A stretch of DNA of 64,000 nt from Bog-473 sp963701955 (GTDB taxonomy: Bacteria > Actinomycetota > Acidimicrobiia > Acidimicrobiales > RAAP-2), in NCBI GenBank assembly GCA_963701955.1, contig OY969694.1, forward strand, positions 2,170,001 to 2,234,000. The letters run 5' to 3'. The notes below the pieces were generated by a model. That model did no database searches and was not told the origin of the DNA. It worked only from the letters and a program-made list of their open reading frames with translations. The translations under genes and the position numbers were made by a program. Every line of letters starts with the position of its first letter. Within the stretch, counting starts at the first letter, position 1. Of the stretch, positions 1 to 9,441 are shown piece by piece.

Positions 1-717
1 ATCGACCTCCTTCGCCGTGACCCCGTGTCGGTCGTGTCCTTCACCTTCGGGATGCCACCGGCGGCGTCGGTCCACCAGCTCCGATCGGCAGGGTCCGAGA
101 TCTGGATGACGGTCACCTCACCCGCCGAAGCTCGCCTCGCCGCCGAGGCGGGCGCCGATGCGCTCATCGTCCAGGGAGTCGAAGCCGGCGGTCACCGCGG
201 CGTCTTCGTCGACGACGACGACCAGAGCGATCTGACCCTTCTGGCCGCGCTCCAACTCGTCCGGGCCGAAGTGGATCTCCCACTGATCGCCGCCGGCTCA
301 CTCATGACGGGAGCGGCCGTCGCCGCGGTCCTGGCTGCGGGCGCCTCCGCCGCACAACTCGGCACGGCCTTTCTCCGCACCCCCGAAGCCGGCACGTCGC
401 GCACTCAGCGCGATGCGACGGCAGACCCGACGCCGACGGTGCTCACGCGTGCGTTCAGCGGACGTACGGCTCGCACCATCCGGAACCGGCTGGTCGAGGA
501 ATATGGCGCTGCGGCTCCACACGCCTATCCCGAGGTCCACCACCTCACCGCACCATTGCGGGCGCATGGCCGCGCCGCGGGCGATCCCGACGTGGTCAAC
601 CTGTGGGCCGGCCAAACCCATCGCCTTGCCGAGTCGATCCCGGCGGAAGAGCTGACGCGGCGCCTCGCCGCTGAAGCCCGGGATGCGCTGAACTGGGCTG
701 TGGGCACGTTCTCCTGA
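1..717 (+). CDS. Nitronate monooxygenase (2-nitropropane dioxygenase family), 5' truncated by window edge
   Basis: The reading frame is open from base 1 and ends at a TGA at 715-717, so about 238 C-terminal residues are visible. The segment around residues 42-65, with AGADALIVQGVEAGGHRG, is the flavin-binding and catalytic signature of nitronate monooxygenases, and its His is the expected catalytic base. A second glycine-rich stretch (LIAAGSLMTGAAVAAVLAAGA) and AAQLGTAFLRTPE match the FMN phosphate-binding half of the TIM barrel. The family oxidises alkyl nitronates with FMN and O2 in the cytoplasm; some members are enoyl reductases instead. The start lies outside the window. Family assignment is secure, substrate is unknown. 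Confidence 0.88.
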   Translation: MDLLRRDPVSVVSFTFGMPPAASVHQLRSAGSEIWMTVTSPAEARLAAEAGADALIVQGVEAGGHRGVFVDDDDQSDLTLLAALQLVRAEVDLPLIAAGSLMTGAAVAAVLAAGASAAQLGTAFLRTPEAGTSRTQRDATADPTPTVLTRAFSGRTARTIRNRLVEEYGAAAPHAYPEVHHLTAPLRAHGRAAGDPDVVNLWAGQTHRLAESIPAEELTRRLAAEARDALNWAVGTFS

Positions 718-814
718 CGTCGCGAGACTTCGAGTAGCCAAATCTCCAGTCACCAGGATCGACGGAGACGGCATTCGGCCGTGACATCGATGGGTCAGCA
801 CCGCATACTGGGGC

Positions 815-3467
815 GTGGGCGACATTGTGCGGGCGGTGGACGCTGGATCCGAGCTCTCAATCGAGTCGGTCTCAACCATGCCGACGGACCTGGTCCTCGG
901 TGCGCTCGGCAGTCGGGAGTCGGGACTCACCCCCGAGGAGGTCTCGGCACGGGCTGCGGCATTCGGGCCGAACGCCGTGCGCTCGCATCACGTGACTCCA
1001 TGGTCGGTACTTCTGCGACAACTCCATAGCCCACTGCTGTGGTTGTTGCTCGCCGCAGCTGCAGTGTCGGCGCTCGTTGGCGAGGGAGTCGACGCCCTCA
1101 TCATTGGCATCATCGTCGCAGCATCCGTCGGCCTCGGGTTCGTGAACGAATTCCGGGCCGAGCGTGCGGCAGAGGCGATGCATTCGGAAATTCACCACAA
1201 CGTCGCCGTGACTCGCGGCGGAACCTCGGTGAACGTCGAGGTGACGCACCTGGTCCCTGGTGACATCGTGCATCTCGGTGTTGGCTTGATCGTCCCCGCC
1301 GATGTCCGGATCCTGACTGCGAGCAATCTCGAGTGTGACGAATCGATCCTCACCGGGGAATCCATCCCAGCCGTGAAGTCGAGCGACCCCGCAGCCAGCG
1401 GAGCCGCACTCGCCGAGCTTTCGTCATGCCTGTTCATGGGAACCGTCGTGCACGAGGGGGCTGCCGACGCCGTGGTCGTCGCCATCGGCCGGGCCACCCA
1501 GTTCGGACGGATTGCGCTTGGACTCGGCGAGCGACACCCCGACACGGAGTTTCAACTCGGCCTCACACGATTCTCCGGCTTGTTGGCGAAGGTCGGTGGA
1601 ATCCTGAGTGTCACGATCTTCATCATCAACGTTGCGCTGGGACGCCCGGTCATCGACGCCGTCCTGTTCTCCCTTGCCGTCGCCGTCGGTATCACCCCGC
1701 AGCTCCTACCAGCGGTTGTCTCGACCAGTCTGGCCACTGGATCGCGTCGACTTGCCGAGAAGAAGGTGCTCGTCAAACGCCTCGTGTGCATCGAGGACCT
1801 TGGTGATATCGACGTCCTGTTCACCGACAAGACTGGCACCCTCACCGATGGCCATGTCAGTTTCGAGCGATCGGTCGATCCTTCGGGCAACGCGGACTCC
1901 GATGTCCTCACCTTGGGGCTCGTCTGCAATGAAGCCACCCCCACGGGCACCAGCGCTATCGGAGGGAACCCCCTCGACGTCGCCCTGTGGGAGGCACCAG
2001 CTGTCGCTGCGTGCAACGTGGCTGATTTCCAGCGGATTGCAGTTGCGCCTTTCGACCACGACCGACGGTGCGTCTCGGTCCTGGTCGACGGACACGACCA
2101 GCGGATTCTCATTGCCAAGGGCGCCCCCGAAACGGTCCTCGACTGTTGCAACGACGTCCCGGACGGAGCGCGGGGGGTGCTCGAAGATCAGTTCCGCGGC
2201 GGGCAATCGGGTGGTTGCAATCGCCACCCGGAAAGCTCCCGAACTGACCACACTGTCCCCCGACGATGAGCACGATCTCACTCTCGTCGGATTCCTCGTG
2301 TTCCTCGATCAACCCAAACCGTCGGCCGCCGCATCCATCGAACGACTGTCCGAACTCGGCATCACCGTCAAGATCGTCACGGGCGACAACCCTCTCGTCG
2401 CCGAGACCGTCTGCCGGGCCTTGGGTGTCGACTCGAGCGGGACTCTCACGGGGTCCGACCTCGACGTCATGGAGGACGATGCTCTGACGGATGCCGTCGG
2501 CAGAACCACGATCTTCGCCCGCATCAGCCCTGAGCAGAAAGCGAGGATCCTGCGCGCCCAGCGTCGCGCCGGATCGGCGGTGGCCTTCCTCGGCGACGGC
2601 GTCAACGACGCTCTCGCGCTCCACCACGCCGACGTCGGCATCTCGGTCGATTCGGGCACCGATGTCGCCAAGGACGCCGCCGACATCATCCTCCTCGAGC
2701 ACGACCTCGACGTACTCGCTGATGGTGTTGGTGAGGGCAGGCGCATCTTCGCCAACACGATCAAGTATGTACTCATGGGGACGTCATCGAATTTCGGGAA
2801 CATGTTCAGCGTCACCGTGGCGGCCGCGTTTCTGCCGTTCCTGCCGATGCTCCCGTTCCAGATCCTGCTCAACAATCTGCTCTACGACTCGAGCCAGATG
2901 ACGATCCCCACCGACCGCGTCGACGAGGAGCAGCTCCTTCGACCTTCACACTGGGATATCGGGTTCATCCGTCAGTTCATGATCCGCTTCGGCCCGATCA
3001 GCTCGATGTTCGACTTTGCCACCTTCGCCGTCATGCTCTGGGTCTTCGACGCGTCAGCTCCAGAGTTCCGCTCCGGGTGGTTCGTCGAATCGCTTGCTAC
3101 TCAAACTCTCATCGTTTTCGTCATCCGCACTCGACGCGTGCCGTTTCTCCGTAGCCGGCCGTCCCGGCCGCTGTTTGCGTCGGTGGTCCTCGTTGTTATC
3201 ATCGGGGCGTTGATCCCCCAAAGCCCACTCAACCACACTCTCGAGTTCGCGCCACTTCCACCCGCGTTCTTCGGCGTACTGGTCGCATTCGTCATCATGT
3301 ACCTGGCGAGTGTCGAAGTCGCCAAGTACTTCTTCTACAAGACCGCTGTACCCGCGGTCGATCGATCGCTCCGCCGGGGTCACGCGCACCGTGTCAACCG
3401 TCTGGCCGCACGATGGAGCCATCACGAAGCCCTTCGACTCCCAACCGAAAAGACACTTACTCGCTAA
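815..3467 (+). CDS. mgtA: Mg2+-importing P-type ATPase (MgtA/MgtB type), interrupted by one frameshift
   Basis: Two overlapping frames together encode a full-length P-type ATPase of about 883 residues, the usual MgtA size. The first frame (GTG start at 815) carries the actuator motif TGES near residue 180 and the phosphorylation motif DKTGT near residue 338. The second frame, used from about 2200 to the TAA at 3465, carries GDGVND and the MgtA-specific C-terminal segments (DEEQLLRPSHWDIGFI, GPISSMFD, GWFVESLATQTLIVFVIRTRR). Joining them needs one base removed around 2190-2205, after the residues VLEDQFR and before GNRVVAIATRK. The protein would import Mg2+ across the membrane using ATP. No Mg2+ riboswitch was recognised upstream. 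It is either a sequencing indel or a recent inactivation. Confidence 0.85.
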
Positions 3468-3549
3468 GGATCGTCGACCGCCGGCTTCGACGTACGAGGC
3501 CTCGACGAAGACCGTCAGCAGGCCTTCGGGTCACACTGCCTCCTGGCGG

Positions 3550-4596
3550 TCACGTTCTGTCAGGCACATCGGAACTCCCATCTCGTGCCACAAGCCTGAC
3601 CGCATTCCCCCATGCCGCGAGTCGGTCCCATAGCTGCGTTCGGGTACCGGCAAAGTTGTGCATATGAGCCATGTCAGGCACGACACACACCGTGACGTCG
3701 GGAGAGTGTCTGTAGGCGTTTCGTTCGGCGCTCGGGTTGGGCACTCCGTCGACCTCCCCGGCGCCGACAAAGACCGGCACCTCGATCGCAGCAGCCTCTC
3801 GAGCGACCACGGCCGGCACTTGCATCAATTCGACACATCCGGGCGTCGAACGGCTGGCCCACGGCAACCGCAGCCCCAGGTCGGCGTGGGACCGGGCCAA
3901 GTCGGCATCGACGATCGCCGGGGGCACATCGGTGGAGAAGAACGCCCACCGCAAGGCGTCTCGGAGGGCGCTCGGGTCGACCTCCTGAGTCTCAGGGTCG
4001 AGAGGCAGAGCGTGACCGTCGCGCAAGGGCATGGTGGTGTGGATGGCACTGAAACCCAGGATCGCCACGGCGTCGAAACACGGATCGGTGCCCTGGAGGA
4101 CGATGGTCAGGCAGCCACCCATGGATTGGCCGAGACCGATCCGCACCGGGTCTTCGATCGGCGGGAAACGATCGCTCAGCGACCCGGCTCGCAGCAAGCT
4201 GGTCACGTGCCGGACCGTCGCCCCATTGCCGGCAGCGACCTTCTCCAAGGTCAGTGTCGACGGATCCGGCAGGCTGCTCTCCCCGACACCCAGATGGTCG
4301 CAAGCGACGAAGATCCAGCCGTGCCTGGAAGCGTGATACCTGGCCTGCCCGCCGTCAGTTGAGTCCGGCATCTCGAACGAGAAGTATCCGCGCCCGTAGC
4401 CCGCTCCCGGATAACCGAATGTCACGACGGGTGGCCGAGCGAGCGCTCCGGGATCTGGCAAGAACACAGACGCTGTCGTGTGCAGGTCCTCGCCGAGCCC
4501 CACCACCTCGGTGACATCGGTGTTCACCGTGATCGGTGCGGACGCGAGCGGTGAGCTCCCACCGCGTCGACTGCTGGGGTCCTCACGGTGGCTCAA
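3550..4596 (-). CDS. Alpha/beta hydrolase family protein
   Basis: A 348-residue protein with an alpha/beta-hydrolase layout. The nucleophile elbow GQSMGG places Ser at about residue 158, and the oxyanion-region segment TFGYPGAGYGRGYF lies near residue 60. A likely catalytic His sits in DMAHMHNF near residue 318, and an acidic residue in GAGEVDG precedes it by about 35 residues. No signal peptide is visible, so it is probably cytoplasmic. Long loops between the elbow and the acid suggest a cap domain. It stands alone between the convergent ATPase gene and a mycothiol-isomerase-like gene on the same strand. Substrate is unknown; an esterase or small-molecule hydrolase is most likely. Confidence 0.75.
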   Translation of the reverse strand: MSHREDPSSRRGGSSPLASAPITVNTDVTEVVGLGEDLHTTASVFLPDPGALARPPVVTFGYPGAGYGRGYFSFEMPDSTDGGQARYHASRHGWIFVACDHLGVGESSLPDPSTLTLEKVAAGNGATVRHVTSLLRAGSLSDRFPPIEDPVRIGLGQSMGGCLTIVLQGTDPCFDAVAILGFSAIHTTMPLRDGHALPLDPETQEVDPSALRDALRWAFFSTDVPPAIVDADLARSHADLGLRLPWASRSTPGCVELMQVPAVVAREAAAIEVPVFVGAGEVDGVPNPSAERNAYRHSPDVTVCVVPDMAHMHNFAGTRTQLWDRLAAWGNAVRLVARDGSSDVPDRT

Positions 4597-4746
4597 GTCA
4601 CCACCTCCATCTGCTCCCCCAGGTCTGAACGGTCAGGCAGTCGATTCCCACGAAACCCGACCAACCGCACTCGCGATCGTTCAGTCCAGGGCAGGGTCCT
4701 GCCTCTCGCTCAATGTCGGTGCTGGCCATGACAATGCGTTGATGCC

Positions 4747-5313
4747 TCATCCCTCTCGGCCGATGAACGCCAACAGGCGTGACTGAGCTCCGGCATCGGC
4801 GGCCACCGCGAGCTCCTCGCCGAACATGCCGCTCGCCCGCACCAGGTCTGCCTCGCTCCGGAGAATCTCATAGGCGGCGTCCACCAACTGGGGGTCGAGT
4901 CTCGCGTCCTGTCGCGTGGCCACGGCAAGGTCCCATCCATGGATGAGGACGTCGATGAATCTGTGACCGACGTAGACCGAACCGGGAACGGGCCCATACG
5001 ACACCGCACACGGCGCCTCGAGCGCGCCAGGTGCCTCGAAGGTGGCGGCTGCCAACTTCGCCGACGTGTCGTAGGCCACGAGGGCATCGTCTCCGAGCAC
5101 ATCCCCGTCGAGGCGGTCACCGACATCTTCGATCGTCGATCCGGCCCCAAGTTCAGCCGCCCAGAAGTTGCCCGACACGAGGTGGTTGAGGAGGGCCCGG
5201 ACGTCCCAGCCGGCACAGGGCGTCGCTTCGTTCCACTGGTCGCGCCCGACGCCGGCGACGACGGTCCGGGTCTCGTCGAGTGCCCTTCGGTGCAACTGGG
5301 CGATGTCCGCCAT
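4747..5313 (-). CDS. TIGR03086-type DinB/maleylpyruvate-isomerase-like protein
   Basis: A 188-residue protein beginning MADIAQLHRRALDETRTVVAGV. It shows the mycothiol-dependent isomerase/DinB fold signature: CAGWDVRALLNHLVSGNFWAAEL near residues 32-55 and HRFIDVLIHGWDLAVATRQD near 118-137. The His residues in these two segments are the usual metal ligands. The start at 5313 is preferred over an upstream in-frame ATG because residues upstream are low-quality arginine/serine-rich sequence and GGAAGGAG lies just upstream. Such proteins are common in actinobacteria and are thought to act on mycothiol adducts, but a precise role is rarely known. It lies just downstream of the small barrel gene 5378-5674 on the same strand. 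Confidence 0.75.
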   Translation of the reverse strand: MADIAQLHRRALDETRTVVAGVGRDQWNEATPCAGWDVRALLNHLVSGNFWAAELGAGSTIEDVGDRLDGDVLGDDALVAYDTSAKLAAATFEAPGALEAPCAVSYGPVPGSVYVGHRFIDVLIHGWDLAVATRQDARLDPQLVDAAYEILRSEADLVRASGMFGEELAVAADAGAQSRLLAFIGREG

Positions 5314-5377
5314 GGTGCGCTCCTTCCGGCATCGGTGCGGGCTCGGCCTTCTCTCGGATGCCGCCCTCGCCGGGCAG

Positions 5378-5674
5378 CTACATCTCCTCCACTCGGGTGA
5401 CGTCCAAGTTGCGGAACGTCGGAGGGCCGTCACAGAGCTTGGCCAGCCGAGCGGCGAACTCAACCGTCTCGGGCCGGTTCGAGTTCTCCATGGCCGCCTC
5501 GTAGGACGGGAACTCCACGATGTGGACATAGGTGCGGTCGTTGTCCCGGTCACGGCCCTGGGTGGCCCGAGTCGGCGTGCGGACACTGCTGGACTTGGCA
5601 AGCCACTCGTCGAGGGTCCGGTTGAAGGCTTCGATGTCGCCGGTCTTGAACTCGATCAGCTGGACGAATTTCAT
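5378..5674 (-). CDS. Small dimeric alpha/beta-barrel protein (ABM/EthD-like)
   Basis: A 98-residue protein, MKFVQLIEFKT..., with the beta-alpha-beta pattern of a single ferredoxin-like barrel domain: an N-terminal strand (KFVQLIEFK), a helix (IEAFNRTLDEWLAKS), a central strand (TYVHIVEFPSYEAAMENS) and a C-terminal strand (TFRNLDVTRVEE). This is typical of stand-alone antibiotic-biosynthesis-monooxygenase-like proteins that dimerise. The TIGR03086-type gene follows 64 bases downstream on the same strand, and the two may be co-transcribed. The start at 5674 follows a GGGAGG box. No catalytic residues can be assigned. Confidence 0.6.
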   Translation of the reverse strand: MKFVQLIEFKTGDIEAFNRTLDEWLAKSSSVRTPTRATQGRDRDNDRTYVHIVEFPSYEAAMENSNRPETVEFAARLAKLCDGPPTFRNLDVTRVEEM

Positions 5675-5883
5675 TTCCTACCTCCCAATTTTGTCGGGGT
5701 CACGCCTGACCATAGCGAGCGCTCGGTCGGCAGTCGACCGGAATCGCCGCGGAGACGTTGCGGGCGGCCCGGGGAGCTCCCACCGCGCCCTTGGCCGGTA
5801 GATGCCAACGAGGGAATGGCCAGCCTCTGAACAGGGAAGTGGTTGTACTTCTCATTCCACTGAATGGGGTCTACCGCAATCGG

Positions 5884-5956
5884 TGGAGGTGAAGGGACTC
5901 GAACCCTCGACCTACGGCTTGCAAAGCCGCCGCTCTTCCAGCTGAGCTACACCCCC
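5884..5956 (-). tRNA. tRNA-Ala (anticodon TGC)
   Basis: Read on the minus strand, the cloverleaf begins GGGGGTG, closes with CACCTCC plus discriminator A, and carries GCTCAGCTGG in the D arm and GGGTTCGAACCC in the T arm. The anticodon loop TTTGCAA sits on a 5-bp stem and gives anticodon TGC. The 7-bp acceptor stem pairs with one G-U. The 3' CCA is not encoded in full (CC follows the discriminator). Confidence 0.96.
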
Positions 5957-6075
5957 GAAAGCTCTCCAGCGCAGGCAGATCCACGACACGGTGCGCTCAC
6001 AGGTGTCCTCATGGTACGCGGCGCCGCAAGCAGACCGCGACACGGTCCCGGGCGGGGGCGGCGAGACTTGTGAGC

Positions 6076-6783
6076 ATGGGCGATACCCACCCCCGGGCGC
6101 ACCGTCGCCGTCCGGCGCGCTGGATCGTGGCAGTCGTGGTGGCCGGGCTCCTCGCAGTGGGCGCCGCTGTTGCGCTCGAGAGCACGGTGCCGCGACACGC
6201 TCGCGCGGGACACCGCTCGGAACCCCAATCGCCCGCCAAGACATCCGCCCGCAGCGCGACCGTTGGTCCGACGACGACCACCCTCCCACCGGCAGGTCCC
6301 GGCTTCGTGCCGGGGGCTGTCACCGCGGTGGGCGATTCGGTCATGCTCGACTACCAGAATCCCCTGCAATTCGTCCTTCCCGAAGCTGACATCGATGCTG
6401 CGGTCAGCCGGCAGTGGTCCGACGGCGAGTCCATCTTGAGCTCACTCAAATCGCAGGGACGACTGGGCGCGGAAGTCGTTGTTGGCCTGGGAACGAACGG
6501 ACCGATCACCGACGCCGACTTCGACGCATTGATGTCAATCCTCCAAGGTGCGTCACGGGTGGTCTTCGTCAACATCCATGTTGACCGACCATGGCAGGAC
6601 GCCAACAACGCTGTCCTCGCGCAGGGTGCCGCCCGGTACCCTCGCATCGTGGTCGTCGATTGGGCCTCCCTCGCGGCACAGAACCCGCAGTGGTTCGGGA
6701 TAGACGGTACCCACCTGGCGATCAACGGCCCGGGGGCCGTGGCGCTGGCCACACTCATTGCGACGACCCTCGCCAAGGGTTGA
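6076..6783 (+). CDS. Membrane-anchored SGNH-fold hydrolase/acyltransferase domain protein
   Basis: A 235-residue protein with a basic N-terminus and one membrane segment at about residues 17-34 (IVAVVVAGLLAVGAAVAL), then a proline/threonine linker (residues 60-75) and an SGNH-like domain. Block I is AVGDSVMLDYQ (Ser 88), block III is GLGTNG, and block V is GIDGTHLAINGPG with Asp 210 and His 213. The domain resembles the C-terminal SGNH domain of OafA-type cell-envelope O-acetyltransferases and probably acts outside the membrane. A GTG two codons upstream (6070) is an alternative start. The next gene encodes a paralogue of the same domain, so they form a duplicated pair. Confidence 0.72.
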   Translation: MGDTHPRAHRRRPARWIVAVVVAGLLAVGAAVALESTVPRHARAGHRSEPQSPAKTSARSATVGPTTTTLPPAGPGFVPGAVTAVGDSVMLDYQNPLQFVLPEADIDAAVSRQWSDGESILSSLKSQGRLGAEVVVGLGTNGPITDADFDALMSILQGASRVVFVNIHVDRPWQDANNAVLAQGAARYPRIVVVDWASLAAQNPQWFGIDGTHLAINGPGAVALATLIATTLAKG

Positions 6784-6883
6784 CACCGGCCGCCCGGCGA
6801 GCCACTTCAGCCACTCGGCGTCTTTTGGGCCGAAAATCAGGTGGCATGCTCTCCGGGTCGATTCGGGGACCACAGGGAGTTCA

Positions 6884-8278
6884 GTGACCAATCAGGTGAT
6901 CTCGATCCTGCGCAATACCTTGGCCAGAGTCGGAGTTGCACGATCGGTGCCACTGTTGGCCACCTTGTCCGTGCTCGCGATCTCACCGGCATCGGGCGCA
7001 GCGGCAACCTCTGCGCCGCATGCCACTGCCAGCTGTGCTCAAGCTGCTCAGTTTCCCTTTCGCAGCGCAGTGGTGGGTATTGCAGCAACCCAGGACGACG
7101 GCGGCTATTGGATCGTCACCGATGACGGGAACGTCGCCGCCTGCGGTGATGCCGCCTACCTTGGTGAACAAACCACTCTGAACGCCCCGATCGTCGGTAT
7201 CGCCGCCACACCCGATGGGGGTGGCTATTACCTCGTCGCCTCCGACGGCGGAGTGTTCGCCTTCGGCGACGCTCAGTTCCAAGGCTCGACCGGATCCATC
7301 AAACTCAACAGACCGGTTATCGGCATGACGGTCGACCCGGCGACCGGGGGCTACTGGTTAGTGGCCACCGACGGTGGGATCTTTGCCTACAACGCTCCCT
7401 TCTTGGGATCGACGGGATCGATGTCTCTCAACAAGCCGATCACCGGTATTGGGGCGGCAAGGGACGGAAGCGGCTACTGGATGGTGGCCGCCGATGGTGG
7501 GATCTTCGCCTATGGCGTTCCGTACTTGGGATCGATCGGTTCGATCCACGTCAACGACCCGGTCGTCGGGATGGCCCCAGACGCGGGCCCTGGTGGCTAC
7601 TGGCTGGTCGCATCCGATGGCGGGATTTTTTCGTACGACGCCCCGTTCTACGGATCAACCGGCAGCATGACCCTGAACGCTCCGATCGTTGGCATGGAGG
7701 CCGCGGCAAGCGGCGACGGATACCGTTTCATCGGCGCTGATGGTGGGGTGTTTGCCTTCGGAACGTCAGGCTTCTACGGAACGCCCGTCTTCGCACCGCC
7801 GCCAACCCCCCAGGTGACTGCTTTCGGAGACTCGATCATGCTCGACTATCAGGACTTCCTCAAGTCCGATATCCCCGCCATCAACGTCAATGCCGTGGGG
7901 GGCCGGCAGTGGGCGGTGGGCGAATCCGTCGTGCAGAGTTTGAAGGCGGAGGGACGGCTCGGTGCCGAAGTCATCATCGGTCTGGGCACGAACGGTCCCA
8001 TCACGTCCACCGACTTCGACGCCATGATGGCCATCTTGAGCGGTACGTCCCGCGTGGTGTTCGTCAACATCCACGTCGACCAACCATGGCAGGACCCCAA
8101 CAACGCGGTCCTCGCGGAGGGAGCAGCCAGATACTCCCATGTCGCGGTGGCCGACTGGGCCTCCCTCGCAGCACGGAACCCGCAATGGTTCGGGGCGGAC
8201 GGCACCCACCTCCCGATCGACGGTCCGGGGGCCTACGCACTGGCGACCCTGGTGGTCCGCACATTGGCAAACGCATGA
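6884..8278 (+). CDS. Secreted SGNH-domain protein with six DGGIF-type repeats
   Basis: The GTG at 6884 follows an AGGGAG box and opens a 464-residue protein with a signal peptide (about residues 20-42, PLLATLSVLAISPASGAAA). Residues of about 55-300 are six repeats of roughly 40-47 residues, each around G-Y-W-x-V-x-x-D-G-G-I-F-A-Y/F and ending in a GSTGS(I/M)xLN turn; this regular spacing suggests a beta-propeller-like array. From about residue 315 there is an SGNH domain (FGDSIMLDYQD, GLGTNGPI, ADGTHLPIDG) closely similar to that of the preceding gene. It is probably a surface enzyme acting on wall glycans or lipids, with the repeats for binding. The repeat type is frequent in Acidimicrobiia. 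Confidence 0.75.
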   Translation: MTNQVISILRNTLARVGVARSVPLLATLSVLAISPASGAAATSAPHATASCAQAAQFPFRSAVVGIAATQDDGGYWIVTDDGNVAACGDAAYLGEQTTLNAPIVGIAATPDGGGYYLVASDGGVFAFGDAQFQGSTGSIKLNRPVIGMTVDPATGGYWLVATDGGIFAYNAPFLGSTGSMSLNKPITGIGAARDGSGYWMVAADGGIFAYGVPYLGSIGSIHVNDPVVGMAPDAGPGGYWLVASDGGIFSYDAPFYGSTGSMTLNAPIVGMEAAASGDGYRFIGADGGVFAFGTSGFYGTPVFAPPPTPQVTAFGDSIMLDYQDFLKSDIPAINVNAVGGRQWAVGESVVQSLKAEGRLGAEVIIGLGTNGPITSTDFDAMMAILSGTSRVVFVNIHVDQPWQDPNNAVLAEGAARYSHVAVADWASLAARNPQWFGADGTHLPIDGPGAYALATLVVRTLANA

Positions 8279-8353
8279 GCCTGGCCCGCAGGTGGTCGTG
8301 AGCTTCGGACCGTGATGTAGCCTCGATCTTCCTCGAGGAGCCATAGGCATCGG

Positions 8354-8430
8354 GGGGCTATAGCTCAGTCGGTTAGAGCGCAGCACTGATAATGCTGAGG
8401 TCGCTGGTTCGATTCCAGCTAGCCCCACCA
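8354..8430 (+). tRNA. tRNA-Ile (anticodon GAT)
   Basis: The gene starts GGGGCTATAGCTCAG, has GGTTCGATTCC in the T arm and ends TAGCCCC-A-CCA with CCA encoded. The anticodon loop CTGATAA gives anticodon GAT. The acceptor stem GGGGCTA/TAGCCCC is fully paired. Its last 36 bases recur exactly at 19130-19165, so this tRNA is the likely integration site of the following island and remains intact. Confidence 0.96.
8395..8430 (+). repeat. Left attachment-site repeat (3' end of tRNA-Ile)
   Basis: This 36-base segment, from CTGAGGTCGCTGG through the terminal CCACCA of the tRNA, is repeated exactly and in the same orientation at 19130-19165. Duplication of a tRNA 3' end is the classic footprint of tyrosine-recombinase integration. 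Confidence 0.8.
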
Positions 8431-8640
8431 TAATAACCCCAGTTCAGAGGCTACCGTCGAGGAGTTCGTCGATGATGTTCTCAAGGCTTCCTCCCAGGAG
8501 TTGATCGGGCTCGATGTCGTTCTCATTAAGTGACTGCCGCGATTGCTCGCGGCGAGTGTCGCCCTGCTCAATGCGCCCGAACAGCTGAGCGCGGATTGGC
8601 TGCGATGCCAAGGAGGCCCCGCTGTTGGGGCTCAGGCGAA

Positions 8641-9412
8641 TCAACCGACAGGTCGTCCGAGAACCCACCCGAGCGCGTTCAACGCATCCGATACGGTCCA
8701 GCTGCCACCCCCAGGATCACGCAGGTTGTCGACTCCCCGAGCGTCGAGGAGGCTGCGCATACGAGGGGGAACATTCGCGATCTTGACCATCCCACCGGCA
8801 AAGAACCGCTCGTGCAGGTTTTGGGTCAAGGAGGATGAACCCATCCGAGTGGTCGACGTCGTAGGTGTAGGGGAGGCCCGTCGCCCAGTCGACTCCTGGA
8901 GGCTGGCCTTCCGCCACTCGTTGGTACTAGACGCCGAAGTAGGCCCAGAAGCGTTTCAACTCATCACTCGGTGCAGTGAGGAGCGGCCACTTCGATCCGG
9001 TGAGACGGGCGTACGCCGCCAAGCGAGTCCGGTTGTCGCGCCCGGGGTCCACCGTGACCTCGACGATCACGGCTCGACGGAAGAGCCCGTCTGCTCTGAG
9101 GTGCCGCTGCAGCTCGAGCAACGCACCGGTCGTGATCGGACACTCCTCCTGGCATGAGGTGAGAAAGGGAAAGAGCAACACCGCCTTGTCCCGGTAGTGA
9201 TCCATCGAGACCGATTCACCGTGTTGGTTTCTCAGCGATGCCCCGCGATGCCGGGCGGGAGGGTTCTGTCCAACACTGCGCCCACCGATGGCGAGGGAGA
9301 TCCGGGCACACCCACGCTCGTGTCCGCGACAAGCGCGATTCCGGTGGCCAATCCGGCAGCAACAAGCCCCGCCGCGAGCAATACGGGGCGAGGGTGAGGG
9401 TGAGGGCGTCAC
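8641..9412 (-). pseudogene. SCO1/SenC-family copper chaperone, decayed
   Basis: Fragments in three minus-strand frames assemble into one SCO1-like protein. A hydrophobic N-terminal segment (PVLLAAGLVAAGLATGIALV) is in one frame. The conserved core follows in another: LRNQHGESVSM, then FPFLTSCQEECPIT with the copper-binding CxxxC, then VTVDPGRDNRTRLAAYARL. The core hits a TAG at 8927-8929 and resumes in frame as YQRVAEGQPPGVDWATGLPYTYDVDHSDGFILLDP, containing the conserved copper-ligand His. A further shift at the run of T at about 8817-8820 leads to HERFFAGG...LGWVLGRPVG. At least one nonsense and two to three frame lesions are needed, so it is probably non-functional. SCO1 proteins normally deliver copper to cytochrome oxidase outside the membrane. 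Confidence 0.75.
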
Positions 9413-9441
9413 ATATACATACTCTATGCAATCATTAGGAA

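Noticed and set aside
8444..8668. Minus-strand frame ending SLENIIDELLDGSL next to tRNA-Ile, possible integrase C-terminus
   Set aside because: The acidic tail looks protein-like but does not resemble a tyrosine recombinase end, and the rest of the frame is poor; not called.
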